From Fragilaria crotonensis (lineage: Eukaryota; Bacillariophyta; Fragilariophyceae; Fragilariales; Fragilariaceae): a stretch of DNA of 24,465 nucleotides. The stretch covers positions 1 to 24,465 of the forward strand of contig JAKSYS010000801.1 of assembly GCA_022925895.1 (NCBI GenBank), read 5' to 3'. The notes beneath the pieces are model-generated. The model ran no database searches and was not told where the DNA came from. It saw nothing but the letters and a program-made list of their open reading frames with translations. The position numbers and the translations under genes were made by a program. Shown here piece by piece: positions 1 through 10,022 of this stretch; the first letter of the stretch is position 1, and every line of letters starts with the position of its first letter.

Positions 1-1527
1 AATTGCACAGTAGTCAATGAGTATATAAACCCACTACAATCAAAGGATGCCGTCGGTATCATCCATGTAAACTTGACAAACTCTGGCAGAACATTTTTTC
101 TACATCTCCAATGCAGCCCTCAGATTTTGCATTACAAAGTGGACCGCACCCTGTATATTTGGGGCTTGTGCACTGACTTGTGTTTCAACCAATAAGTAAG
201 CTCACTACAAACATTCCTAGGATGTCAAAACATTTCTGATATACCCTTAATAGTGCTTGACAGAAGATTTGTTCTGTAACTCAATGCAGCTCTCAGATTT
301 TGCATTACAAAGCAGACTCTGCACCCTGTATATTTGGGGCCTGTGCACTGACTTGTGTTTCAACCAATATGTAAGCTCACTACAAACAATGCTAGGTGTC
401 AAAAACATTTCTGATATACCCTCAACAATCCTTGACAGAAGATTTGTTCTGCATCCCCAATGCAGCCCTCAGATTTTGCAATACAAAGGGACCCTGCACC
501 CTGTACATTTGGGGCTTGTGCATTGACTTGTGATTCAACTGATGAGTAAGCTCACAAAAAAATCCAAGCGTGTCATGAACATCACCAATGCAACTGAAAG
601 AAATATTGACAGGACAATCTCCTGCATCTCCAAGTCTGACCGCAGAATATGAATTTAAGTGGAACCGCCAATCTGCAAAGTTGCGTACTCCGGGTTTTGC
701 ATACTGACTTCGCAACAGTCAGTTTGTATTGAAAGCTGTTTGAATCAATTAGTGTCAACAAAGCAACCAAAGAAAATTGAACAAACACTGACAGAATAAC
801 TTCTTCATGTCCATAACTGACTACAGTTTCTGCATGTGAGCACGGATCCCACACCTTGTAAGCAAGTGTGGATTTGCTTGTGCATTGAGTTTACCAGAAG
901 TCACTTACCATCAATGGGTGTCATCAATACCACAACCAATACAAACTCAACAAATCTTGACCAGATTTTTCCATTTCCCATTTTCCATTTCCCAGGTTGG
1001 CCACAGGATTTGCATCTACTTAACTAGGATCCCATACCCAAAATAGGGATTTGTGCATTGAATTCAACTAGTGTTGATGGGTATGGATAGTACTGACAAT
1101 CAAAGGGTGCTGTCAATACCCCAATACACACTTAAGAAACCATCATGACAGCTAGCTTTTCATTTCCAAAATGAGACTTTTGGCGTATTGTTTTGATAGC
1201 ATCCTGTGATCATGCATTGAATCTTGTTCAAGAAGTCAATGAGCTTGGAAAGTGAATCGCTTCTAAGGATGCCATCAAAGAATACAAATCAATGCACACC
1301 AAGCAACCCACACCAGTATGATTTTGTTTTATCTTAATGTCTCCCTGCTGAATATCATCCATTCAAGTGGAAACCATCCAATGTGCTATACTTGCAAATC
1401 ACCCATTGAATTGCCCACGAGTCAATTGGTTGGCATATCCATTACAATCAATGGGTGCCATCAGTATCACCAAAAAAGCTTCATAATTCCAGACAGAAGC
1501 ATTTTTGCATCTCCATTTCAATAAGAT
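1..1527. repeat. Degenerate ~174-bp tandem repeat array
   Basis: A box reading GACAGAAG or close variants recurs at about 85, 259, 434, 608, 790, 959, 1147 and 1492 (spacings 174, 175, 174, 182, 169, 188 and twice 172), so about nine units are present. A second box, ATGGGTGCCATCAATACC-like, recurs near 40, 913, 1097, 1264 and 1449. Units covering 85-590 are very similar to each other; later ones are increasingly diverged. The array is AT-richer than the genes to its right and runs off the left edge. Short ORFs inside it are repeat-derived and are not called. The right end abuts the hAT relic near 1527. It could be a satellite or the tandem subterminal part of a transposon. Confidence 0.8.
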
Positions 1528-2784
1528 TGAACTGCCTGCGAAGGTGGCCCGTAAGAGACGCTAGAGTGCCAACAAATGAGTTGTCACACAAGAGTTATAA
1601 ATTCGCTCGCTGCAAGACAAGATCAAGCTGGTGCAATGTACACCAGACGCGATAGAATCCTGGTAACGTGGCATTCCCAAACCGAGAGGCAACTCCGCGA
1701 TACTGATCCGTCATGCTTGCGGCACCATCCGTTGTGATCGAGACCATTCGGCACCTCCAATCAGGGACAAGGTCGTCTAATACTCTTGAGGCCAAATCAC
1801 ACAAGCGTTCTCTGGTGTGACGCTTGCGCATTGGGATGGCCATTAAATGCAAGTTTGAAAGTACACCATTCCCGGAAACAACACAAATCCTCACATCTAG
1901 ATATGAGGTATCACTTTTGTTTCCCCCATCAAGGGCAATCAAGAAAGGTCAGCCCATGAAGCATGGAAAGGCCGAGCGTTTTTTTCATGTCTTGCATAAC
2001 CCTTGAAGCTTGTCTGAACAAAAGTCCGCTTGCAATCATCTTTATGCATGAATAGAACTGCATCTTTGAGGAAACTGTGGCAATGTAGTGTTCCTTGCCG
2101 GCTGCTCTAGTAGTACCACCATCATCAACATCCTCTACAAGAGGCTCTCCTTCTTGTAGTTTGAACACCAACATAAATCGCTCCTTGGTCATTGTATCAT
2201 CATCATCCGGATCATAGTGCATGTCACCAATGATTCCTTCCACTATGGGCTTGTCAATCCACACGTTGATACTCATTTCACTTGAAATGGGCCGCCTGAA
2301 GAACTTTGTGGCTTGTGCTCATTCTTACTGATCTACTTCCTGAATTCTTCTGCTACTTGTTTACTCAAATTCTTAATGACTCCTTTTCTCCTGACGGGAG
2401 GACATTATACTCCTCAAATCTCTCTGGATGCTGAGCAAGCATATGGGACTTCATGTGATCTTGTTGCCATGGCTTTGTGAACAGCTTGATATTGGATCTT
2501 GGTCCTCGCCCATGATTGCTGCTCGCTTCTTTCCTGAATGCTCGACAAAATTGACATTCTGCGGAGCAAACAACGCCCGTTGCTTGCAGCATCCCCCGAG
2601 CAGTCGCACGAAGCCCATAAGCCTTCAACCACCGCTCATTGAATCGAGTTGGCTTTGCAACCTTAATATTCTGCTTGCTGTTGGCCTGCATCCTGCATTT
2701 GCTTGACAACAACTTATGCAGCAATGCTTGCATGAATAAGCAACTCCAAGACGTCAGGTTTCCCTCCAAAACGTTGGCGTACAA
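1528..2784 (-). pseudogene. hAT-type (BED finger/DUF659-like) transposase relic
   Basis: Three adjoining minus-strand open segments (2784-2365, 2276-1929, 1942-1595) lie in different frames and read in order like one hAT-family transposase. The first holds a BED-like zinc finger (ECQFC, then HMKSHMLAQHP). The second has GLLFRQASRVMQDMKK. The third has SYLDVRICVV, ITTDGAASMTDQYRGVASR and WCTLHQLDLV, which resemble the DUF659/hAT catalytic region. After the stop at 1595 similarity continues (SLTGHLRRQF) to about 1530, where the tandem array begins. It contains at least two frame changes and several stops, has no C-terminal dimerisation region, and no target-site duplication was recognised. It is an inactive remnant; the family call rests on motif recall. 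Confidence 0.72.
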
Positions 2785-2812
2785 TACTACCTCCTATGTA
2801 TTCCACGCAATT

Positions 2813-2882
2813 TTAAACTGGGGTAAATTGGAGTGTCTATTTGGGGTAAATATCCCAGAATAAGCAAAATACCCCAGTTTAA
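2813..2882. repeat. 13-bp inverted repeat, possible hairpin or TE end
   Basis: TTAAACTGGGGTA at 2813-2825 is the exact reverse complement of 2870-2882. A further GGGGTAAAT lies at 2843-2851, inside the loop. The structure sits just outside the N-terminal end of the hAT relic, so it may be part of that element's terminal or subterminal region, or a small MITE-like insertion. No TSD was identified. Confidence 0.5.
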
Positions 2883-3387
2883 CACAGCCTGGTGGCAGGG
2901 GATTGTCTGGTTTGGCCGCCTCTGTGGCACTGTAGTACTCTATAGGAACAGAAACACGTTCCCACTACTAAACACTTTGTCGAGTTACGACAGTGCAGAC
3001 ATGTTAACCCTAACTCTAACTCAAAAAAAAATCCGCGGGTACCCCGCGGGTAGGGAAAGAATGTGCCGGGTACGGGTACGGGTACCCGTACCTCCCTCGG
3101 TCTTACGACCGGGTAGGGTATGAAAAAGCTTACCCGTGCATGGCTCTGCCTGATGGCTAACGGCTTCTGAGTGTGTCACGAAGGCGAGCAAACTTCTCCT
3201 AGTAGCACGTAGCTAAAGATACCACGGTACCAGTAGCCCACCGTACGCTTGCCGAGGCAGATATGCTGATAATGCACCATCACGAATCAGACCTCCAAAT
3301 TCATTCCAGGACGTTCTTTGCTGACACTTGCATTTGTTGATCCTCGTTGGAGCACAACAAAGTGAACTGTTAGTGCAGCAATAAAGC
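2883..3387. other. Intergenic region with GGGTAC palindromes
   Basis: No gene was recognised. The stretch holds a run of CCCTAA/CTCTAA-like text followed by nine A residues (about 3005-3031). A near-palindrome CCGCGGG-TAC-CCCGCGG lies at 3033-3049, a perfect 18-bp palindrome (GGTACGGGTACCCGTACC) at 3075-3092, and a small hairpin CGGTC-TTAC-GACCG at about 3098-3111. Dense GGGTAC/GGGTAG repetition of this kind often marks transposon subterminal regions, but ownership by the hAT relic is inference. From about 3180 to 3387 the DNA should include the promoter and 5' leader of the J-domain gene; no defined promoter element is seen. Confidence 0.5.
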
Positions 3388-4857
3388 ATGATTCTCCGAG
3401 TACACGAGAAGGCGCTCATTGGCTTGACGATAGGAACTCTAACGCAACAAGCGTTTTCATTTATCAACTCGCCACCTCCTCGGGTTTCCTTTCTTCCTGG
3501 CACCCATGCGCCGCAGGTGTGGAGGACCGGACTTGGCATGAATCTGAATTCAAATGATCCATTCGAGATCCTCGATCTAAAGGCCACTCCTGGTCTCGAC
3601 AAGCAACAGATTAAACGAGCCTACAAGAGACTTGCACTGAAATATCACCCTGATGTTGTGACTAATTCATCGTCCACTCCCGAGGAAAAGCAAAAGGCTG
3701 GAGAAATTTTTGCCAAAATCAATTGGGCGTACGCTACTTTGAGTGGAAAGAATGGCGAGTCCAAGGCAACCGCAACATCATCTTCATCAGCTACCGGAAC
3801 AGGATCAAGTAATACTGGTGGTTACCAACCACCTCATCGTCGAACAAGTTCCTATACCAACCCTTTTGCGTCGACAGACTGGCGCGATTACATGCCCAAA
3901 TACGACGAAGAAGATGCAAAGTACGATGCTGGCGGTGATTCGTTTGGAAAAATATTCTCGGATCTCTTAACAGGCGTGCAAGGCGCAGCAGCCGGTGCTG
4001 CTGTGGGCGGCGGAGGAGGTGTGTTTCGCGACTTTTTAGAATTCTTGGAACGCAACGTCGATGGCTATTCTGGTGGTGACGATGATTCGGAGCTGCTCCT
4101 TCTGCTTTCAGTGGGGACGCTAGAGGACGTTGCCAATGAAATGGATGACACGGATCTGGTGGTGCAGCAACTTTCTAGCAAAATGAAGAGTATCGACGAT
4201 GAGCTCATAATGGTTCAAGCGGATCTCAAGGTCGCCACCAAGTTTTCAGAAAAGTTGGACTTCTCCGAGAGAATTGCTGAACTCGAAGCTCGAAAGAAAG
4301 TGGTGAAAGGTTTCTTGGACAAGGCCCGGAAACGGCTCATATCCATCCAGACAAGGTATAAGACATTGGTCGTTGGAGGACTGAATGATCGACGCGCTGG
4401 CGGTCGAAGTAGATCTTCGTCATACTCAGCACAAGCGCCCGATATGTCAGGATCTAGTAGCTCAGATACTTCAGCCGGCCCGACGACCAGCAACAGTGCT
4501 GCTAGCACCAATAGTGACAGCGAGGATTCATGGAAAACACAGGGATTTTCATCATCTGGACGACGAGGAAGCAATCGACGTAGACGAGACGTCTCCTTCG
4601 CAGTCGACGATCCCATTCCGCCTCCTCCCAGACAAGAACCAGTGTATCAAGCGCCGTCGAGAAGCGCGACTTCGTCTAGTCCAAATCCTCCTCCAAGGGA
4701 CGTGGTGTCGAATCAGTCTTCACAGGGAAGTACCGATTGGAGTGTCCCGCCCCATCGACGAACATCGAGCTATCAATCAGACGATAAACGACGCATCCGA
4801 GAAATTAAGGTCGATGAAGAATTCGATAAGCTGAAGAAGGACCTAGGGTTATCATGA
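3388..4857 (+). CDS. Plastid-targeted J-domain (DnaJ-like) co-chaperone
   Basis: This uninterrupted 489-residue frame starts at ATG 3388. Residues 1-22 form a hydrophobic signal peptide followed by a Phe in QAFSF, the diatom plastid-targeting (ASAFAP-type) arrangement. The J domain spans about residues 56-120 (NDPFEIL...KYHPDV...FAKINWAYATL) with the essential HPD at 87-89, which stimulates Hsp70 ATPase. No zinc-finger or C-terminal substrate-binding domain of classical DnaJ is present. Instead there is a Ser/Thr-rich linker, a Gly/Ala-rich stretch (about 185-230), a predicted coiled coil (about 235-325) and a low-complexity acidic/basic tail. The nonapeptide PPHRRTSSY occurs twice (148-156 and 454-462). 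The function is inferred as recruitment of a plastid or periplastid Hsp70. The J-domain call is firm; the location is a prediction. Confidence 0.9.
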   Translation: MILRVHEKALIGLTIGTLTQQAFSFINSPPPRVSFLPGTHAPQVWRTGLGMNLNSNDPFEILDLKATPGLDKQQIKRAYKRLALKYHPDVVTNSSSTPEEKQKAGEIFAKINWAYATLSGKNGESKATATSSSSATGTGSSNTGGYQPPHRRTSSYTNPFASTDWRDYMPKYDEEDAKYDAGGDSFGKIFSDLLTGVQGAAAGAAVGGGGGVFRDFLEFLERNVDGYSGGDDDSELLLLLSVGTLEDVANEMDDTDLVVQQLSSKMKSIDDELIMVQADLKVATKFSEKLDFSERIAELEARKKVVKGFLDKARKRLISIQTRYKTLVVGGLNDRRAGGRSRSSSYSAQAPDMSGSSSSDTSAGPTTSNSAASTNSDSEDSWKTQGFSSSGRRGSNRRRRDVSFAVDDPIPPPPRQEPVYQAPSRSATSSSPNPPPRDVVSNQSSQGSTDWSVPPHRRTSSYQSDDKRRIREIKVDEEFDKLKKDLGLS

Positions 4858-5980
4858 GTAAGGAACAAAGTTATTGGAAGGCTTCCAAGTCGGGATGTGT
4901 ACACTGACCATCGCGATTTATGGTCTGTCGTGTAGTGGTCGGTGCTGGCATCGACCTTGAGACTACGTGGCTATCCTCCATTTAGTAGCGTTCTTCGGGC
5001 TGGTCAGGCATCAGACGGATAAAGGTGTAGAAAAACGCCTGCCTCGGTTGTTTACGTTGTCTATTGAAACTCGTACTCGAGAACTAATCAGTACATCCTG
5101 GAGACAAATGGCATATCGCAGCTCGAGCGCCAGTCATGGAGACCTCCCAAGAGCTTATGTTCCTCTATCTTCGCACTGCTACATAATTTACAAAACGCAA
5201 AAAATTCGAAACGATTTTTTGGGCGTGGAATGGGATAGTCATCCAGTTTTGTGTATGCATACGAGGTACAAGTACTACTACTGGAGTACAAGTACTAGCT
5301 ACCAGGTATAGTATGTGTTGATTGTTGATTTGCATTGTAACCTTCGTAGAGCTCAATAATACAGTACTTGTAACCATTCCTTGTGCGAGTACAGGACTTG
5401 TACGGAGTCCTCATGTTTATAGTATGTACCAAAACTATATACTGAGTACTCCGACTACTTCTACATAGTACTTCTACAGAGTGCTACAGTATGCATATGT
5501 AAATGCATACTGCATACTGAGTTCATACTCAGAATCATACTTGACCTAAGTACTTGTCCTCAAGTCTTTTATGCATACGACGTACATGGACCGTGGACAA
5601 ATTGGAATTCCCCAGATGACATCCTCGTATGCAGTCGTACGAGGTATGACAAAATGTACCCTTGTACTGCACACTGCACATACCAGCCCTCTACTGTACT
5701 TGTACCAGGTAAACTGTATTCATACTGCCTACTGCATACGGAGTACTCGGAGTACACGCCATCGGACCTCCCTTTTTATGTGTATACGCTCCCCTTGCAC
5801 TCCAAATTTTCTGGAATTCCAAGTCAGTCTTGTGAAGGAAATCCTAACCGACATCGATGTGAGTATGATGACTACCTGGTAACGGCATTGCCAGACACAG
5901 AGATGGACGATAAACAGTATTCGAGACTTTGAGAATCACATATTACTCTATTCCACCCTCTCTCCACGAAGACTCGTCAC
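4858..5980. other. GTAC-rich intergenic region
   Basis: No convincing coding sequence was found. From about 5040 to 5760 the DNA is dense in GTAC, GAGTAC, AGTACT and GCATAC words, often as inverted pairs. A 13-nt odd palindrome GTACTCGGAGTAC lies at 5743-5755, with related copies around 5267-5296, 5390-5410 and 5444-5455. The same vocabulary recurs in 10540-10940. Short ORFs here have repetitive Tyr/Ser-rich translations that follow from the repeats and are not called. About 200 bp before 5981 is ordinary sequence and probably holds the promoter of the next gene. Confidence 0.6.
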
Positions 5981-7385
5981 ATGAATGATCGGCATGATTG
6001 TATGACACAGCAGCGATCGCTCAGTTGCTGAGAAGGCTAGAAGGAATGGAGGATCACTCAATGGCGGCAAAAGAAGAATGCTCGAACAGAGCAGATTTCA
6101 GCGATCCAATGTCGTCGTCAAAACTAGATTTGGTGGCAGCCAACACAGTTCATCCATACTTTAATCGGACTTGGAAGCATGTCAGACAGGATCTACTCAC
6201 AATTGTTGGTGAATATGGAGGTCCACATTAAAATTGTTCCGACCTCTTCACGAAGCTGGAGTACCAACGGATGCACTTCGATCGATTGCTCTGCTTTCTG
6301 TCCCAGACCTAGCGGATGAGGATAGAGATGATTGCGTAGATTGCTTATCTCTTTATTTCGCCTCAAGAAATCATTTGTATCACGTCAAGCTTGCCTGCAT
6401 GCGGATCCTTGTGCTTCTGACATCCCGATAAAAGCAAGTTGGCAACTGGAGGAAGGTTGCCTGAAGGAAACGTTGAACTTCATTCTGGATCGAACGCAGG
6501 ACTGGGCATTCCCGGAACATTCGCAAACACTACTGCTTATGCAGTTGCGCGCGAAGTGCTTGTGGTACATGGATCTCGCCCGCCAAGACTATTGTTCCAC
6601 AGTAGACGGCGTCATCAAAGGGAGTGTCATTGCTGCTGACTCAATTGCAGACGCCGCCAAGTGGGTCGAGCGAGGTCTTAAGCGTTCGGTACCAGTCATG
6701 CACATTGGTCTTGAGAGCGCAGGTGAGCAGCTTAAGAGTATGATGACTCCAACTACAGCGAGATGCGAGAATGTGCAGGCCGTTGCGAGTTACGCAAGCG
6801 TCGCTAAGACTGCGACAGCTGGTGTTCGAGAAAAGGTCAAGTCTGCTGCTGACGGAGTTCGAGATGCATCCGTGAAAGGCATTCACATGGCTGCGAAAAG
6901 TTTGATGACGATCGAATTGGGCACATGCTTGTCACGACAAGAACCATCGCGAAGTGTTGATGGCGGTGGGGAGGGTGGGCATTGCTACGTTTGGAGCTGC
7001 CGCTGTTGTCGGCGAAGCTGTGTTAGAAACCACGAAGTCAGTATCTCAAAAGACAGTTTCCGTCACTGCCGATGTAGTGCGTCACAAATACGGTGACCAA
7101 GCTGGTCAAATCATTCAAGACGGATGCGACACCACCGGAAACATCTTGACCACAATTGCTAACGTTGCCATGCTGGAAAGTAGAGTTTGGTCGAAATCGG
7201 TGGCAAAGAATGCCGGTAAGGTTCAGTTTCGAAACCAATATGACGACGACGAAGAAGAAGAGTTGCCAGAGGATCCGTTGCTTTTTCTGGATTCTACCAA
7301 AGCCGAAGCAATCGCAGTAGTGAGACGACTGCATCGAAAGACCAGCGTCGTGGGCAAGGATGTCGCTATTATCACACGTGTATAG
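5981..7385 (+). CDS. Senescence/spartin-domain protein, frame-disrupted
   Basis: Four open segments in changing frames read as one protein: about 5998-6228, 6213-6426, 6424-6920 and 6936-7385. The C-terminal half has the alanine/valine-rich helical character of the senescence domain (PF06911) found in spartin and plant senescence proteins: VGRVGIATFGAAAVVGEAV, then SVTADVVRHKYGDQAG. ATG 5981 is the likely start if one base is missing near 5998; otherwise ATG 6046 is the first in-frame start. Each disruption is resolved by one missing base near a short homopolymer (TT 6228-6229, CCC 6424-6426, GGG 6919-6921, C 6933). No good intron signals explain them. The family binds lipid droplets or membranes; the role here is unknown. 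It could be a true pseudogene or a gene damaged by assembly errors. Confidence 0.62.
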
Positions 7386-7408
7386 ATCCTCGACAGAAGT
7401 ATCGGCGA

Positions 7409-7431
7409 GCGCATGCAAATATTTCATGCGC
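7409..7431. other. Short hairpin in convergent 3' intergenic space
   Basis: GCGCATG (7409-7415) is the reverse complement of CATGCGC (7425-7431), giving a 7-bp stem with a 9-nt loop. It lies in the 205-bp gap between the ends of the spartin-like and topoisomerase genes and may shape a 3' end, but no function is shown. Confidence 0.3.
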
Positions 7432-7590
7432 ATACATCAATTGCGTTTCGTGATCCATCGCACATGTCCCTGAGCGCAAGGCTAAGGGTACATGCCAACG
7501 TCAGGAGGCGCGTCATGCGCACGAAAAGTGGGCGTACAACTGGACTATATCAAGAACAGCGAGATGAAGGATCCCAGAGTTCAATCTATT

Positions 7591-10022
7591 CTACTTTATC
7601 TTCCCGATCTTGGCATTGAACTGCCAGTCCGGCTCGACGGCCATTGCCCAATTGAATTTATCGCGCAACGTCTTGGAGAAAATTTTCTCGATGGGGACCT
7701 CATTTCGTTTGCACCAGGCGACAGATATGCGAGGATCCATGTAGTTGATCTGAAGTTGGAAGATAAGCAATGTATAAATAAACAAAAATAGAGTGCTTGC
7801 GAGTTCAACTTACCTTGGAAGTACCAAGAGAAACTTCTTTGTTATCGTCTTTGTGCTTCAAATCCATCTCCATTTTCGCAATCTTTCCGCTCCAGGCAGT
7901 GATTCTCTTGATCACTTGGTCCTTCGTTGGACACTTCTCCCACAAATGAGCCTTGGTAAACTTAGCATCGTTGACATCGCGCTTCAGCTGTTTCGCCTTC
8001 TCATCAGCATCAGTCGCTGCAATTTTTTCAGCGTTTGTCTTCGCATTTTCCTTCATTTTCTTCGCCTTGGCAACCGCGGCAACACTTTTCTCCACCATTT
8101 CTTTCTCTGACAGTTTCAAAGGAATCTTGTCGCTCTCGCCATTCCCAAGCATCTGCAATATTTTCTTGAGCTGTTTCTTCTGCTTCTTGAGAGTCGCTAG
8201 CTTGTTACCGATCACTTCAAGCTGGGTTTCTTGTGCCTTACTCACGGAACGCTGGTGATTACATAGAATGGCGACTTCGCGATTCGCGTTGTTGTATTCG
8301 ACAACCTTTTGAGCTGGCAATAAATTCTTCCACGATGAGAGACTTTCAACCTTGGCAAGTTCATCCTGGAGTGTCTTCGATGCATTATAGGTACGGAATA
8401 CCTTGGCCGTGAGGCCATCCATGAATTGTTTCAGGTGCTGATTTAACATGGTTGGGTTAATTTTGTCAAAAATCTCTTCGCTGTTCTTCTTTCCCTTACA
8501 GAATCGCTTGAAATTTTCCCACACTTGCTTTCCCATACCATTGTTCTCGTTGTAGATTTCAGAACCAAAATCGATGGTTTGCTTGTACAGCATGGAGTCT
8601 TTACCCAGGAACTCCAATTCAATTTCGTGATTATCCCCACCCTCTTCGTTAGGGTCAAAGTGCATATGCTCGACACGAAGCGAGCAGCAACCAACTGTGT
8701 CAGCCTCTTCATCAGTATCCTTCTCTCCACCGACACGAAGGGCAAGACGATCGATGACCCAAACAGCGGTTGCGAGTTGTCTTTCTTCCATGTCCTTCGA
8801 TTTCAACGACTTGCGGGTTGCGGCGCGAATCTTAACGATGTTCTCGCACAACAAGGCAGCCTTGTTGTATTTCTTGCGGTCGCTCTTTCCCTTAAAACTC
8901 GACTGTGCGGCAAGCTGCATGTACTTAACTTGATTGTTGATGTTTTCTTTCCATTGAGCCAGCCACTGGACTTGAGGATCGTGACGAACCTCGCCCCATG
9001 CGTGACCTGGAACTGGGCAGTGCGGAACTGCAGCGCATTCTGACATGTTGAGTTGAACTTGCTCTGGAATGACTCGGGACTTCAACTTTCCCATTTTGGG
9101 ATGCTCACCGCGTCCTCGAAATGTGCCTGGAGGTTCCATATTGTAATTGCCTACTCGTTCCAAATGACCGTCTACGATGGAGAATCCATATTGGAACAAA
9201 ACTCGATCGCGATCAGACTTGTTGGCCTTCCGCTCATCATCAGTGATGGCCTTACGAATCATTTTCTGTTCATTTAAATGACGGCGAATGGGTTCAAAGT
9301 CGCATTTACTGAAGTCCTTAATGACGTGCTTCTTGCCCAACAACTCCTTGAAGTCTGCAAAAAAGTTCTTGATGAAGATCTTGGCGGTCTTTGGATTCCC
9401 GAGATGCATGCCGTCCGGGTCCATTGCAGCAAAGAAACTCGCACTGCGTAAGAATGAATGTCATTGTTAGATCTTCCCAATAGCTCCAATGACGCGAGTA
9501 TCGTCGACCCCAAACCGTAGAACACACGCACACAGACAATCGAAAAACGAGATCGTACTCACGCTTCTTCTTGCGCCACCGTCAAGTCTACGGGTTTCCG
9601 TCGTAGTTCATTTTGACCCCGTGCGGCACGTAAGGATCGGGAAAGGAAACTCCAGCATGCTCCATGGTAACCCATTGATTTCCTTCTGGGGGTTCTTCCG
9701 CATTCCACCACAAAAAGGACTGCATTGCATACTGAAGTCGCTCTGCCTTTTCCATTTTCTTCAGTTCGCGGACTTTTGCCTCCGTTTTGATCTTCTTGTT
9801 GGGAGTTGACGATTCGGTCGTTGCAGGCTTGCGCTTTTTGCTGGACGAACTACTGGGAGCTGGGTCGGGCTTGGCAGCAGAATTTGCTTTCGCAGGTTTG
9901 GCCGAGGATTTCACAGCTTTCTTGGTTGCGTCATTGCTGGATTTTTTAACTTTCTTCTTCTTCTTCTTCTTGAGCTGATCAAGCGGAGTGTTGTCATCGT
10001 CGTCAGAATCATCGAAGGTCAT
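7591..10022 (-). CDS. TOP1: DNA topoisomerase IB, three exons
   Basis: A eukaryotic type IB topoisomerase, which relaxes supercoils ahead of and behind polymerases through a 3'-phosphotyrosyl intermediate. Exon 1 is 10022-9563 (ATG 10022), intron 9562-9444 (GTGAGT...CAG), exon 2 is 9443-7814, intron 7813-7750 (64 nt, GTAAGT...CAG), and exon 3 is 7749-7591 (stop TAG). The N-terminus is Asp- and Lys-rich (nuclear localisation). The core has [37 protein letters not shown] and NHQRSVSK (catalytic Arg and His regions). A coiled-coil linker follows. Exon 3 carries the catalytic Tyr in [14 protein letters not shown], about residue 700 of 749. One base appears to be missing in the T run at 9595-9597 on the plus strand; without it exon 1 hits a stop just before its splice site, and with it the three exons total exactly 750 codons. 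It is convergent with the spartin-like gene and divergent from RPB4. Confidence 0.95.
7750..7813 (-). other. TOP1 intron 2
   Basis: This 64-nt phase-0 intron starts GTAAGT and ends TTCAG on the minus strand. It joins ...SLGTSK to INYMDPR.... Reading through it adds two residues and then a stop at 7805, which would delete the active-site tyrosine. Confidence 0.93.
9444..9562 (-). other. TOP1 intron 1
   Basis: This 119-nt intron starts GTGAGT and ends CGCAG on the minus strand. Joining its flanks gives ...[13 protein letters not shown]..., matching the family's conserved stretch before the core domain. The ATG at 9424 is therefore internal and not the start. Confidence 0.85.

Noticed and set aside
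257-1027. Short open frames in the left repeat array
   Set aside because: Their translations repeat with the 174-bp period and have no protein features beyond that.
3003-3022. Telomere-like CCCTAA/CTCTAA text
   Set aside because: Only about three imperfect copies; the rest of the window is internal, gene-bearing DNA. Not enough for an interstitial telomere call.
3075-3092. 18-bp palindrome as a replication origin or recombination site
   Set aside because: It is part of a local GGGTAC repetition and has no accompanying AT-rich or recombinase-site context.
5569-5932. Overlapping open frames on both strands in the GTAC-rich block
   Set aside because: Tyr/Ser/Thr-rich translations arise from the repeated words; no starts, motifs or splice structure support genes.
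7492-7791. 99-codon plus-strand open frame that looks protein-like
   Set aside because: It lies antisense to the last exon of TOP1; its apparent quality reflects the conserved catalytic C-terminus on the other strand.
9318-9539. Open frames around TOP1 intron 1 and an ATG at 9424 as the gene start
   Set aside because: Conserved N-terminal topoisomerase sequence continues upstream across a GT-AG intron, so 9424 is internal.
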